64,000 nucleotides of DNA from Stakelama marina (GCF_018122655.1 NZ_JAGRQC010000001.1:310001-374000), one strand, 5' to 3'. Numbered from the stretch's first letter, positions 33,369 through 44,977 are shown. A program made the numbers and translations. The notes: generated by a model not told the origin, from the sequence alone.

Positions 33369-35771
33369 CTATTCGTGGTGCAGCGCCCAGGCGGTTGTGG
33401 CGCGACTTGCGCGAAGTGCGTGCCCAAATACGGTTATTAGTGCGATAAGGACTGCAACAGCGCTCGCCACGATGAAGAATATGGGTGACAGCGCGACACG
33501 ATCGTCGAAGCCCGCCAGCCAGCTGCGCATCGCGAATAGCGCCAGTGGCCAGGCAATGATGTTCGCGACCACCACTGGGCGCAGCAATTGGCCCGCCATG
33601 AGCGCAAAGATGTCGGAAGAGGATGCACCGAGTGCTTTTCGGATTCCGATCTCCTTCACCCGACGCGCCGCGTTGAACGACGCCAGGCCCCAAAGTCCAA
33701 TGCACCCTATCAGGACCGCAAGCACAGCGCCGATGATGAACAGCCGCGAGATATGGTCGTCATCCTCATAATAGCGCGCTACATTTTGCGCGGCGGTCCT
33801 TGCCTCGAATGGTACATCGGGTGCGATGCGCATCCATGCCGCGCGAATGCCGTCGAGGGTTGCGACGCTGTTCGTCGTGCGGACGATCGCGATAGGATCA
33901 CTGGCCTGTGAACGCAGGCTAGAGCGATAGGTATAATAGGTCGGCTGCATCGGGCGACGCGGCGAATAGAAACGCAGGTCGCTGACGACCCCGATAATCG
34001 TACGCGGGGCGCCTTTTCCCACGTGTTTGCCGATCGCATCGGCGGGTGAAGCGAACCCAAGCACAGGAACGGCTTGCTGCGAGATGACAATGTTCTGGTC
34101 GTCGGAATTGTCGCGATTCTTGATATCGTCATTGCGGTGCCGGGTGTCGAAGCCGCGACCCGCCAGTATCCGGGCACCGATCGTTTTGAAAAAGTCCGGA
34201 CCCACAACGACGTTTTGCAGACTGGGACCGAAGCCGGGCCGTCCGGGCAGCTCGATACTGTTTGAGTTGATTGTGCTGTCATCTCCCGGCGCGGCATCGG
34301 CATAGGTTGCCGTCACCACATCGGGTGCGCGTCGGAAAGCGTCCAACAACTCGGCGAGCTGGCTTTCGCCCAGTTCAGGGGCCTTGAAGCTTGGCACGAC
34401 GACCAGTGCCGAACGATCATAACCGAGCGAGGCGTTACGAACATGCGCAGTCTGTGCGACGAGCACGAGCGTGCCGATAATGAAAGCGGTGGACAGCCCG
34501 AATTGCATCACGACGAGCGCTTCGCGCAATCGCGCGCCGGCTCGCCCGCCGCCCGGTGCGCGGGACGAGGCGAGTACACCGACAATAGAGAAGCGCGACA
34601 GTATCATTGCGGGATAGGCGCCCGCTACGAATCCGACGCACACCGTCAATGCGATTAGCCCGGGTACGACAAGGCGATACGGGATTGTCAGTGAAAGACC
34701 GCCTGCCGCGTTAACAAGCGGCAGGCCGAGTTCTGCCAGTACCAAGCCAAGCAACGCGGCAAGCGCGACCACGATCATCGCCTCGGACAGGAACTGACGA
34801 ATAAGCGCGCCGCGCGATGCGCCCAACACCTTGCGCATCGCAACTTCTCGCGCCCTGAGATCGGAACGCGCGACCGCGAGGTTGATGTAGTTCACCAGCG
34901 CAATGAACAAGGTTACCAGCCCGACCAGGCCCAGCGTCGTGACCGTCACCTTGCTTGACGGGTCCACGAGATGCAGCGAATCGAGCGGCAACAATGCCAT
35001 ATGCAATGTGTCGAGCGGATCGCTGCCAAATGCATCGCCCGCATGACGCCGTACAAAGGCATCAAGCTGGTCTTCGAATTCCTGTGCCTGCTTGGGGGTG
35101 GCGAAATGAAGATAGGTGCGCAGGCTTTCGCTTCCCCAATGATACCATAGCGGGTCGTCCTTCGGCGGGACGAGGCGTGCAATCATGCCCAGCTTGAGAT
35201 GCGTTTGAGCCGGAAGATCGGCGATGACCGCAGCGACGCGGTACAGCCCGGGTTTGCCGTTGACGTTGACCGTCATCACATTCCCCAGCGCATCGCCGTT
35301 GGGAAAATATTTGTCAGCGATGTGCTGTTCCAGAATGATGTTCGCTGGATCCAGCAGGGCCGCAGACGGATTTCCGCTAATGGAAGGTAGTGCGAACAAT
35401 TGGAAGAATTCCGGGTCGACGAGCGCAATTCCCTCGTCGGTGCCCACGCCGTCGCGAAGCACAGTTGCCGGTGGTGTCTTGATCCGCGTGCCCACCAGGC
35501 CAGGGAAATCCTGCTTCAGGAGTTCAAGCGTTCCCGGCATTGAATCCTGTGAAGGGCCGACCAGCGTGCCGGGCACATTCCAGACGTCTTCAAGGATATA
35601 AACCTTGTTGTGGTTGGGCAGCCATTTCTCGAACCCGAGCTCGGAGCGCACATAGAGGCTCAACACGAGGAATACGGCGATCCCCAGTGCCAATCCCCCG
35701 ATATTCAGTACGGCATAAAGCCGATGTCGCGTCAGCGAGCGGTACAGCGACAAAAGGGCGAAGCGGTTCAT
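33369..35771 (-). CDS. MacB-like ABC transporter permease with two FtsX domains
   Basis: An 800-residue permease. It begins with a cytosolic segment and helix 1 (LYAVLNIGGLALGIAVFLVLSLYV), a periplasmic MacB-PCD-like domain, then an FtsX core (VTTLGLVGLVTLFIALVNYINLAVARSDLRAREVAMRKVLGA). A second half repeats this, ending with VKEIGIRKALGASSSDIFALMAGQLLRPVVVANIIAWPLAL and a last helix. Such duplicated permeases pair with a MacB-type ATPase and an adaptor to move substrates across the envelope. It is the last of four genes in one operon. The substrate is unknown. Confidence 0.92.
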   Translation of the reverse strand: MNRFALLSLYRSLTRHRLYAVLNIGGLALGIAVFLVLSLYVRSELGFEKWLPNHNKVYILEDVWNVPGTLVGPSQDSMPGTLELLKQDFPGLVGTRIKTPPATVLRDGVGTDEGIALVDPEFFQLFALPSISGNPSAALLDPANIILEQHIADKYFPNGDALGNVMTVNVNGKPGLYRVAAVIADLPAQTHLKLGMIARLVPPKDDPLWYHWGSESLRTYLHFATPKQAQEFEDQLDAFVRRHAGDAFGSDPLDTLHMALLPLDSLHLVDPSSKVTVTTLGLVGLVTLFIALVNYINLAVARSDLRAREVAMRKVLGASRGALIRQFLSEAMIVVALAALLGLVLAELGLPLVNAAGGLSLTIPYRLVVPGLIALTVCVGFVAGAYPAMILSRFSIVGVLASSRAPGGGRAGARLREALVVMQFGLSTAFIIGTLVLVAQTAHVRNASLGYDRSALVVVPSFKAPELGESQLAELLDAFRRAPDVVTATYADAAPGDDSTINSNSIELPGRPGFGPSLQNVVVGPDFFKTIGARILAGRGFDTRHRNDDIKNRDNSDDQNIVISQQAVPVLGFASPADAIGKHVGKGAPRTIIGVVSDLRFYSPRRPMQPTYYTYRSSLRSQASDPIAIVRTTNSVATLDGIRAAWMRIAPDVPFEARTAAQNVARYYEDDDHISRLFIIGAVLAVLIGCIGLWGLASFNAARRVKEIGIRKALGASSSDIFALMAGQLLRPVVVANIIAWPLALFAMRSWLAGFDDRVALSPIFFIVASAVAVLIALITVFGHALRASRATTAWALHHE

Positions 35772-35802
35772 GGCTGTAGACCTTCTCGATCGCCGTGGCG
35801 GA

Positions 35803-36471
35803 TTATCGGCACTTGACCGTGCCGTCGCCGTGCCGCTCGATCGCGCACCTCGCGCCGCCAGAGACAGTCACATTTCCCGATCCGTGAAATTCGATCGCGG
35901 CAGAATTTGACGCCTCGACATTCGCCTGACCGGACCCGCGAAACGTAATCCTCGCGTCCTTCACCGCGAGCTTTTGAGTGTCGATCTCACCTGATCCGCG
36001 CAGCAGAATGACGGCATCCGCCGCCCGCCCATTCGCCTTGATCGCGCCAGAGCCGCTGACATCCAATTCCACGCGGTCGAACTGAGCGTTACTCAATATC
36101 AGGTCCCCTGATCCGGAAACCGCACCGCTGAAGGCTCCGCCGGTCATCGGTCCCACGCGTACCTCGCCCGAACCGTGAATGCGCACGCCACGCAGCGCGG
36201 GCATGTGCACGGTGATAATGGCTCCGTGCTCGCCTGATCGATCGGGCTGGCGACCGATGATCAGCATGCCGTCGGTTTGCCGGATGTTCAGTGCCGCGAC
36301 CGCATGCGGGTCTCCGGTCGCACTGACGAAGAACGCGTCGCCCTGTACGATCTCCACTCGATCTGACGATTCAAGTGCAATCTGCGCAAACGCGCCGGTG
36401 TCGAACCGTCGTTCATCGGCATTGGCCGCCGTCGCCGTTATCACCATCAGGACAGGCAGAAATTTGAACAC
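35803..36471 (-). CDS. Exported GIN-domain (DUF2807) protein
   Basis: A 222-residue secreted protein with signal peptide MFKFLPVLMVITATAANA. The rest is a right-handed beta-solenoid of the putative auto-transporter adhesin/GIN domain: repeated HGSGEV, SGSGDL, SGSGAI, RGSGEI, RGSGQA and FHGSGNV turns about every 18-22 residues. The family is envelope-associated and uncharacterised. Here it lies between the ATPase and permease genes of an ABC export operon, with 27- and 31-nt gaps, so it is probably a partner or cargo of that system. Confidence 0.88.
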   Translation of the reverse strand: MFKFLPVLMVITATAANADERRFDTGAFAQIALESSDRVEIVQGDAFFVSATGDPHAVAALNIRQTDGMLIIGRQPDRSGEHGAIITVHMPALRGVRIHGSGEVRVGPMTGGAFSGAVSGSGDLILSNAQFDRVELDVSGSGAIKANGRAADAVILLRGSGEIDTQKLAVKDARITFRGSGQANVEASNSAAIEFHGSGNVTVSGGARCAIERHGDGTVKCR

Positions 36472-36498
36472 GGGCAGGCTCCTTATTACGGTGCGAAC

Positions 36499-37176
36499 TC
36501 AGAGTGCGCGGCTGGTTGATGCGATGATTCGTCCATCAAGCATTTCAATGCGACTGCGTGCCTGATCGGCTTGGCTGGGCGAATGAGTCACCATCAGGAT
36601 GGTGGTTCCTTCAGCGTTCAATCCGCTGAGAATATTCATGACCTGTTCGCCGTTGGCGGTATCGAGATTTCCCGTGGGCTCGTCCGCGAGAATTAGCTTG
36701 GGATTGCCGACGATCGCGCGGGCAATCGCCGCGCGCTGCTGCTGACCGCCCGACAATTGATGCGGATAATGACGGGCACGATGGGCGATGCCGACCTTGT
36801 CCATCGCATCGGTGACACGAGAGCGGCGGTCCTTGACGTCGCGACGATACGCAAGGCCGAGTGCGACATTTTCCTCGACAGTCAGTTCATCGATCAGATT
36901 GAAGCTCTGAAATACGAAACCGAGCGAGGCTGCCCGGAAATTGGCCAGTTCCTTTTCATCGAGCGCGGTCAGGTCTTCTTCGTCGAACCAGTATTTCCCT
37001 TGTGTCGGCCGATCCACCGTGCCGAGGGTGTTGAGCAGCGTCGATTTGCCGCAGCCTGACGGCCCCATGATCGCGACGAAATCTCCCTCCTTCACATTGA
37101 GGTTGATATTGTCCAGTGCGGTTGTCTCAACTTCGTCCGAGACAAAACGGCGCTGGATGCCTTCCAAACGGATCAT
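36499..37176 (-). CDS. ABC transporter ATP-binding protein, MacB/LolD type
   Basis: A 225-residue ATPase. Walker A is GPSGCGKST, the Q-loop is VFQSFNL, the signature is LSGGQQQR, Walker B is LILADEPTGNLD and the H-loop is MVTHS. The domain matches MacB/LolD-type ATPases that couple to FtsX permeases. It lies second in the operon after the adaptor gene. Confidence 0.95.
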   Translation of the reverse strand: MIRLEGIQRRFVSDEVETTALDNINLNVKEGDFVAIMGPSGCGKSTLLNTLGTVDRPTQGKYWFDEEDLTALDEKELANFRAASLGFVFQSFNLIDELTVEENVALGLAYRRDVKDRRSRVTDAMDKVGIAHRARHYPHQLSGGQQQRAAIARAIVGNPKLILADEPTGNLDTANGEQVMNILSGLNAEGTTILMVTHSPSQADQARSRIEMLDGRIIASTSRAL

Positions 37177-37192
37177 GTTTTCCCGCCTTCGA

Positions 37193-38428
37193 TCATTTGA
37201 TGTTGATTACGTCGCCCTTCACGGCGGCGGTGTTTGACGTGATGATTCTGTCCCCCGGCGAAAGGCCGGACAATATTTCGACCCGCTGCGGATTGCGGCG
37301 GCCGGTGCTCACCGGATGGCGACGTGCATGGTTGCCGTCGGAGTCGAGCACGAATGCAGACGAACCTCCGCTATCGTCCAGCCAGCCGCCGACGGGCGCT
37401 ACAAGCGCCGGAGCAGTGCTGCCAAGTGTTACGCGCACATCGACGGTCTGGCCCCGATTCAGTCCGTCGGGGGGGGCGCCATCGAAAGTCAGCTCGATAC
37501 GGAAGCGGCCGTTCTTTACCGTCGGGAGAACCTTGGCGATGTGAAGCTTTGCTTTGTCGGCGCTTGCTTCCTGTCCGACCTTAACCCGGCTGAGATAATA
37601 TTCATCGACGTCGGCCACGAGCTTCCAGGAGCCTTCGCTGTCGACTTGGCCCGCCGGATCGCCGGGGTTCAACGCCTGCCCGGGCTGGACGTCGAAATTG
37701 GTCAGCCGACCCGCTGCCGGGGCGCGAATGGTCAGGGCATCCAGTCCTGATCTCACCGCAGCCAGATTGCCCTGCAGGAGCGCTCGCGCATCGCCCAGTC
37801 GCGTCTGTTGTTCCGCGGTGATCTTGCCTTCGGTGGCGCTGCCCGATCGAAGCTGGGCCAGCCGCTGTTTTTGATACGCGACTTCGTCGGTATAATTTTT
37901 CAGGGCTGCATCAGCGAGGATACCCTTGTCGTGCAATTGCTGGCGGATACCGAGTTCGCGTTGTGCCCGAAGAAGGTCATAATTGGCGAGTTCGATCTGC
38001 GCGGTGCGATCCATCCGGCTACGTTCGATCGCCAGTGTCTCGTTTGATATACTGCTGAGCTGGCCAGCGATTTGTGCCTCTTGCGCGAGTACGTCGCGTC
38101 GTAATGAGGGGTTGGACAGAGTGGCGAGCGGTTGGCCAGCGATAACCATCGCCCCGTCCTGCACCAGCAGCCTCTCCACCTGACCACTGATGGAAATGCC
38201 GACCAGCGTCGTCAGCCGGGGCTCGACGGTCGCCCGCACCGGAAGGTAGTCGGCAAACGGCGCCCGCTCTACCTGACCAATGTCCAGATTTGCGGCAACG
38301 ATGTTGGTCGAACCGCTTTCGGGCATCCATCGCCAGACGAATAATGCAACAAGCGCAAGTGCAATCCCGCCAAGTGCCAGGGGGCGACGCCACCATGGCC
38401 GCTGTTGGCCCGTGATTTTTCGATCCAT
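37193..38428 (-). CDS. Efflux periplasmic adaptor subunit, HlyD/RND-MFP family
   Basis: A protein of 411 residues with one N-terminal helix (PLALGGIALALVALFVWRW), lipoyl/barrel-sandwich halves (LVGISISGQVERLLVQDGAMVIAGQPLATLSNP; LTIRAPAAGRLTNFDVQPGQALNPGDP) flanking a long coiled-coil hairpin, then a beta-barrel (RGQTVDVRVTLGS) and a membrane-proximal domain (VEILSGLSPGDRIITSN). It links the permease to an outer-membrane channel not present here. ATG 38428 gives a typical N-terminus; the frame extends to 38557. Confidence 0.88.
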   Translation of the reverse strand: MDRKITGQQRPWWRRPLALGGIALALVALFVWRWMPESGSTNIVAANLDIGQVERAPFADYLPVRATVEPRLTTLVGISISGQVERLLVQDGAMVIAGQPLATLSNPSLRRDVLAQEAQIAGQLSSISNETLAIERSRMDRTAQIELANYDLLRAQRELGIRQQLHDKGILADAALKNYTDEVAYQKQRLAQLRSGSATEGKITAEQQTRLGDARALLQGNLAAVRSGLDALTIRAPAAGRLTNFDVQPGQALNPGDPAGQVDSEGSWKLVADVDEYYLSRVKVGQEASADKAKLHIAKVLPTVKNGRFRIELTFDGAPPDGLNRGQTVDVRVTLGSTAPALVAPVGGWLDDSGGSSAFVLDSDGNHARRHPVSTGRRNPQRVEILSGLSPGDRIITSNTAAVKGDVINIK

Positions 38429-38599
38429 CGCCGCGCCCGGCGAAGCGTTCTTGGTATGGCCATTGCTGCTTGCGGCATCGCAGGTAATCGGCGCTGTGGC
38501 GAAATCAGGCAGTGCCCGAGGACTAATGGTTGCGAATCCAGCGCGTCGAGTCATCATGGGTGCAGTATCTACGATCGCCGCCTGAAAGCCTAAGTTACT

Positions 38600-39910
38600 A
38601 TGAAACAGCCATTTCTTGACGGATCGGTTTCGTCGTCACGGTCGGATGTGGACGCAGTGTCCGGAGATGGACACGCAATCACAGTGTCAAGAGCTGCTGA
38701 GATCCTGATGGTTGACGATGATCCGGCGGTCGGACGTGCGATGAAGATCGCTTTTGAAATTGCCGGGCACCGGCTGGATCTCGCTACCGGGCCCGAGGAA
38801 GCGTATTCACGCCTTGCCGAGCGACGGTACGACGCAATCCTGCTCGATCTGAATTTCGGGCCGAACAAGACCGATGGTGAAGAGGGATTGCGATGCCTTC
38901 GGCGGATCATGGCGGACGATCCCGACGCCTGTGTCCTTGTGATAACCGCGCATAGTGGAATCCGCATTGCGGTGACGGCGATGCAACTCGGCGCAAGTGA
39001 CTTCGCGATCAAACCCTGGCGCAATGCCAATCTGATCGCCAAGGTCGGCGCGGCGATTGAGCGAAAGGCCGGGTCCGCCAGCGCAGTCGTTGCGGCACCC
39101 ATGGTGGCGGGTCGGCCGGTGGGGCTGTTGGGTGAAAGCCAGGCGATGGAGCACCTGCGCGATCTTGTCCGTCGGGTTGGATCCACCGTGGCCGATGTAA
39201 TCATTACTGGGCGACCGGGGAGCGGACGATCGCTGACTGCCAGTGCTATTCTTGCAGCGGCAAGAGATTCGACTGGCCAGCCCGAGATAAGAATCGACCT
39301 GCGTGATCGAAGTGCCTGGGGCCGCCTCGACCAACCAGCGAGCGCGCTTGTCCTGCGTCACCCCGATCAACTCGATCCGATTGCGCAGGAACAGCTTTTG
39401 GAGCGGCTGCCATCGACAAGCCGCTGCATCGCCATCGCGGGTTCGATTGATCCGATCGGGCCCGCGTTGCGGCGACGTATCGCCACGATCGAAATCGCGG
39501 TGCCGACGCTTGATGCACGTGGTGACGATAGCGTCCTTCTTGCGAGGCATTTTGCCCGGCTTGCTTCGGAACGGTTCGGAAAACCGGTGGTCAGGCTGAG
39601 CGAAGCGGCCGAGGCGCTGGTGCGAACTACGCATTGGCCTGACGAGGTGCGCGGGCTTGCGCTCGCGGTTGAACGCGCGGTGTTGCTTGCCGAAGACCAG
39701 ATTATAAAGGCGAGCGCCCTTGCGCCGTCGCCGGTCGCCGATCCAGGAGAATCGTCGGGAGGAGATGACGGTTTTGATCTGGGCGATGCCGAACGTACGA
39801 TAATCGAGGCCGCGCTGCGGGCGCACCATCACAACGTAACGCAAGCCGCGGCCGCGCTCGGATTGAGCCGCGGAGCGCTGTACCGACGCATTGCACGGTA
39901 TGGCCTCTAA
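38600..39910 (+). CDS. NtrC-like response regulator with degenerate AAA+ domain
   Basis: A 436-residue regulator. The receiver domain has LMVDDDPAVGR, phospho-acceptor D83 (LLDLNF), the ITA switch and K138 (KPW). The central domain is a decayed AAA+ module: the Walker A position reads GRPGSGRS with Arg in place of the catalytic Lys, Walker B acidic residues are lost (ALVLRHPDQL), and the GAFTGA loop that contacts sigma-54 is absent. The C-terminal Fis-type helix-turn-helix is intact (NVTQAAAALGLSRGALYRRIARYGL). It probably binds DNA and acts without sigma-54 ATPase activity. It is divergent from the ABC operon. Confidence 0.88.
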   Translation: MKQPFLDGSVSSSRSDVDAVSGDGHAITVSRAAEILMVDDDPAVGRAMKIAFEIAGHRLDLATGPEEAYSRLAERRYDAILLDLNFGPNKTDGEEGLRCLRRIMADDPDACVLVITAHSGIRIAVTAMQLGASDFAIKPWRNANLIAKVGAAIERKAGSASAVVAAPMVAGRPVGLLGESQAMEHLRDLVRRVGSTVADVIITGRPGSGRSLTASAILAAARDSTGQPEIRIDLRDRSAWGRLDQPASALVLRHPDQLDPIAQEQLLERLPSTSRCIAIAGSIDPIGPALRRRIATIEIAVPTLDARGDDSVLLARHFARLASERFGKPVVRLSEAAEALVRTTHWPDEVRGLALAVERAVLLAEDQIIKASALAPSPVADPGESSGGDDGFDLGDAERTIIEAALRAHHHNVTQAAAALGLSRGALYRRIARYGL

Positions 39911-41075
39911 GCGACGTATGCGGGCGCTGCTGCGGGCGGCCGGGCTCGTGATCAGCGGCGGGACGACCGCATTTGCCTGGTCGCAAGGCTTTTGGGGGCT
40001 ATGTACCGCAAGCGTTCTGATCTGGTTGTGGCTAAGTGCGCTTAATTGGCTTGCAGCGTCTCCTGCCCCAATTAAATCGGCGCCAACGCCTTCGGCCCCA
40101 ACCGACATTTCGGTCAATCGCCTGCTACTTGATGCCGCACCGACGCCGATGGTTGCGATACGCGGCGGGCGGGCACATGCGCTCAATCGTGCAGCGCGGC
40201 TCCTATTCGCTACAGACGACCGTATCCTGCCTGCGCCGGATGAACTGATCGATCCCGATTGCTCGCATTTCCGAGACGAGGGCCGCCATTGGCGGATCGA
40301 TCGCGTGACGCTTGATGGAATGGCGGCGAAAGCGGTGGTGATAACGCTGATCGATGTTGAGCGTGAGGATCGCGCCGCAGAGGCACGCGCGACAACCGAG
40401 GTGATGCAGGTGCTGGGGCATGAATTGCTGAACGGGCTGGCTCCCATCGTATCGCTTTCCGAAAGCGGCTTGAGCTTGCTCGATCGTCCAGAAATCGATC
40501 CAGCGCTTCTTCGCGAGATATTGGGTACGCTGGCGCGACTGGCCGAGGGGCTCCAACGATTTACGGAGGCCTATCGTACGCTCGCCCGTCTGCCCGCGCC
40601 GCTGCTACGGCCTGTCGCGGTACGGCAAATTGCCGATGACATGTCACGCCTGTTCGCGGTGCAGTGGCCGCAGGTCCGGTTCGTTGTCCAGGTCGATAGA
40701 GATGTGACGATATCGCTTGATCGTGATCAGATCGGTCAGGCCCTCTGGGCACTGCTGCAAAATGCAGCGGAAGCTGAACGATCGGCGCATGAAAACGGCG
40801 CAGACGTATTGCTGTCGTTTCGTGCCTCAGCCGCAAATCTGGAAATTGAGATTTCCGACAATGGCAAGGGCATCGAGCCGGAATGCTCCGAACGCATTTT
40901 TCGTCCCTTCTTCTCGACGAAGACGGAAGGAAGCGGGGTCGGGCTCAGCCTCGCGCAACAGATCATCCATGCTCATGGTGGTTCGCTGACACTGGAGCGG
41001 AGCGAACGTACGACATTTCGTGCATCCGTGCCGATAGTGCAGTTGTCGCCGTCAACCGCTAAGGCGCCAGCATAA
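39900..41075 (+). CDS. Sensor histidine kinase paired with the NtrC-like regulator
   Basis: A 391-residue kinase. Two hydrophobic helices near the N-terminus (LLRAAGLVISGGTTAFAW, GLCTASVLIWLWLSALNWLA) are followed by a PAS-like segment, an H-box QVLGHELLNGLAPI with the phospho-acceptor His, an N-box QALWALLQNAAEAE, and G boxes SDNGKGIEPE and GSGVGLSLAQQIIHAHGG. It has little periplasmic sequence, so it may sense a membrane or cytosolic signal. ATG 39900 overlaps the end of the regulator gene by 11 nt; the two are one operon. Confidence 0.92.
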   Translation: MASKRRMRALLRAAGLVISGGTTAFAWSQGFWGLCTASVLIWLWLSALNWLAASPAPIKSAPTPSAPTDISVNRLLLDAAPTPMVAIRGGRAHALNRAARLLFATDDRILPAPDELIDPDCSHFRDEGRHWRIDRVTLDGMAAKAVVITLIDVEREDRAAEARATTEVMQVLGHELLNGLAPIVSLSESGLSLLDRPEIDPALLREILGTLARLAEGLQRFTEAYRTLARLPAPLLRPVAVRQIADDMSRLFAVQWPQVRFVVQVDRDVTISLDRDQIGQALWALLQNAAEAERSAHENGADVLLSFRASAANLEIEISDNGKGIEPECSERIFRPFFSTKTEGSGVGLSLAQQIIHAHGGSLTLERSERTTFRASVPIVQLSPSTAKAPA

Positions 41076-41230
41076 TCGGCCCTGCGGAACAAGCACCGAC
41101 CCCATACGTCCGTGGGGTTCACGACACCGGCGGAAGTCGCTTCATCGGCCGGGGTCACCAAAGCTCTGGCCAGTACTCCATGTTCGGGAATATTTTTGTT
41201 ATCAAATCAACAGCCTACTGTTTTCTGAAG

Positions 41231-41246
41231 CCTCCCTCTCCGCCAC
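41231..41246 (+). repeat. Island attachment site, distal copy (attR)
   Basis: CCTCCCTCTCCGCCAC, identical and in direct orientation to the tRNA-Ser 3' end at 22561-22576. No other part of a tRNA is present here. It defines the right end of an 18.7-kb segment; the neighbouring gene at 41313 looks like core chromosome. Confidence 0.8.
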
Positions 41247-41312
41247 TTTCCTTTTCCGTCGATGGATCGGTCCGCTGGACAAGCTCGGGCGACCACGTGC
41301 TAGGCTGGTGCG

Positions 41313-42416
41313 ATGAACCGCATCCTGCCGCTTCGCCTGCTCGGCATCCTTTTCGCTGCCGTGAGCCTGTTTTCCATGATGCCGGCATCCGCCCAGACGG
41401 TGCCGCAACCCGCCAAGCGCGGCGAGATGGCGATCGCGACGCGAGAGGCGCCGCCCTTTGCGATGAAGGACGCGAAAGGGCAGTGGAGCGGCCTTGCCAT
41501 CGACCTGTGGCGCGACATCGCGGACGATGCCGGGCTGAAATACCGGTTCGAACAAACCGATCTCGACGGGATGGTGCAGGGCGTCGCCGATGGTCGCTAT
41601 GCCGCCAGCGTCGGAGCGCTTACCGTAACGCCGGCCCGCGAAAAGGCGGTTGATTTCACGCATCCCTATTACACGACCGGTTTCGGCATCGCGATCGGCC
41701 AGGCGCCACCGAGCTGGCTGATTCTGTTCCGCAATTTCTTCACCTGGGGATTCTTACAGGCGGTGCTGGCTCTGGCTGCGCTGTTGCTGGTCGTCGGCTT
41801 GCTCTTCTGGGCGGTCGAGCGGCGGCACAATCAAGATGAATTCGGCGGCAGGCCGATCAGCGGAATAGGGTCCGGCATGTGGTTTTCCGCGGTGACGATG
41901 ACGACCGTCGGATATGGCGACAAGGCGCCGCGAACCATGGCGGGCAAGGTGATCGCGCTCGTGTGGATGTTCGCTGCGATCCTGATTATTTCGACCTTCA
42001 CCGGCCTGATCGCGTCTTCGCTCACCGAAGGGCGGCTGAGCAGCAGCATCAAGAGCCCGAGCGACCTTTCTTCGGCGCATGTCGGGTCGATCAACGGATC
42101 GGCGGCGCAAGGCTGGCTCGACGAGCGCGGCGTCGCGTTCGACGCCTATCCCGACATCGAGGCGGGGCTTGCCGCGGTGCGTTCGGGCCAGATCGACGCC
42201 TTCGTCTATGACCGGCCGCTGCTCGCCTATCTGATCCGCGATGGCGGCGAAGGGAAGGGGTTGCGGCTGGTGCCCGGCACCTTCGGACGGCAGGACTATG
42301 CCTTTGCGCTGCCGCAGGACAGCAAGATGCGAGAGCCGCTCAACCGTGCGCTGCTCGAGCGGATCGAGAGCCCCGAATGGGCGGCGAAGGTCAAGCAGGT
42401 GCTCGGCCGCGACTGA
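41313..42416 (+). CDS. GluR0-like ligand-gated potassium channel
   Basis: A 367-residue protein combining a periplasmic solute-binding domain split by a pore. After a signal peptide (to about residue 28), lobe 1 of SBP_bac_3 type spans 36-130 (MAIATREAPPFAMKD, LTVTPAREKAVDFTHPYYTTGFGIAIG). Helix M1 (FLQAVLALAALLLVVGLLFWAVE), the pore with TTVGYGD (197-203) and M2 (VIALVWMFAAILIISTFTGLIAS) follow; lobe 2 completes the binding domain (245-367). This is the layout of prokaryotic ionotropic glutamate receptors. The potassium-type filter is intact. The ligand, probably an amino acid, is not predictable. Confidence 0.92.
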   Translation: MNRILPLRLLGILFAAVSLFSMMPASAQTVPQPAKRGEMAIATREAPPFAMKDAKGQWSGLAIDLWRDIADDAGLKYRFEQTDLDGMVQGVADGRYAASVGALTVTPAREKAVDFTHPYYTTGFGIAIGQAPPSWLILFRNFFTWGFLQAVLALAALLLVVGLLFWAVERRHNQDEFGGRPISGIGSGMWFSAVTMTTVGYGDKAPRTMAGKVIALVWMFAAILIISTFTGLIASSLTEGRLSSSIKSPSDLSSAHVGSINGSAAQGWLDERGVAFDAYPDIEAGLAAVRSGQIDAFVYDRPLLAYLIRDGGEGKGLRLVPGTFGRQDYAFALPQDSKMREPLNRALLERIESPEWAAKVKQVLGRD

Positions 42417-44470
<2,054 letters not shown>

Positions 44471-44474
<4 letters not shown>

Positions 44475-44977
44475 TCGAGCGCGTCCCCCAGCATTTCCAG
44501 TGCGGTGCGGATACAGGCGATCCGCGTCGGCCCGCGCCCTATATCACCGAAAGCTTCCTGGCGATGGCGGGTTTCGTCATCCTGTCGCGCGCAGGCGAAA
44601 TGAACAAGGCCCGGCTGGTCGTCGGGACCGGCCGGGCCTGCAAATCCGGTAATGGCAATGGCGATATCGGCGTGCGGTGCCTTAAGCGCACCATCGGCCA
44701 TCGCCACCGCGACTTCACGGCTGACCGCGCCGCATCGTTCGATCCGTTCGGGCGCAATGTCGAGCAGTTCGCACTTCGCGCGCTTGCTGTAGACGACGAA
44801 GCCGCGTTCGAAGACATGGCTGACGCCTTCGACATCGGTCAGCAGCGAGGCGAGGAGGCCGCCGGTGCAGCTTTCCGCCGCAGTCAGCCTGGCGTCCTTC
44901 GCCTTTGCCCTTTCCAAAATCGTCCTGACGGCGATTTCGACATCGTCGGGAATGGTCGCGGAAAGCGTTTCTGCCAT
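44471..44977 (-). CDS. pncC: Nicotinamide-nucleotide amidohydrolase (CinA C-terminal family)
   Basis: A 168-residue stand-alone CinA C-terminal domain. The signature LTAAESCTGGLLASLLTDVEGVSHVFERGFVVYS contains the catalytic Ser/Thr region, and ITGFAGPAGPDDQPGLVHFA the second loop. The enzyme hydrolyses NMN to NaMN, returning it to NAD synthesis. It lies directly upstream of nadE with a 4-nt overlap, so recycling and final amidation steps are co-expressed. ATG 44977. Confidence 0.93.

Noticed and set aside
38429..38599. Sigma-54 promoter between the adaptor and the NtrC-like regulator
   Set aside because: No convincing TGGCAC-N5-TTGC element was found on either strand, and the regulator lacks the GAFTGA loop needed for sigma-54.
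41221..41260. Possible second tRNA at the distal repeat
   Set aside because: Only the last 16 nt of tRNA-Ser are present; no D, anticodon or T arm can be formed, so it is an attachment scar.
41076..41312. Possible small gene between the sensor kinase and the GluR0-like gene
   Set aside because: Open frames here are short, lack ribosome sites and overlap the attachment repeat.
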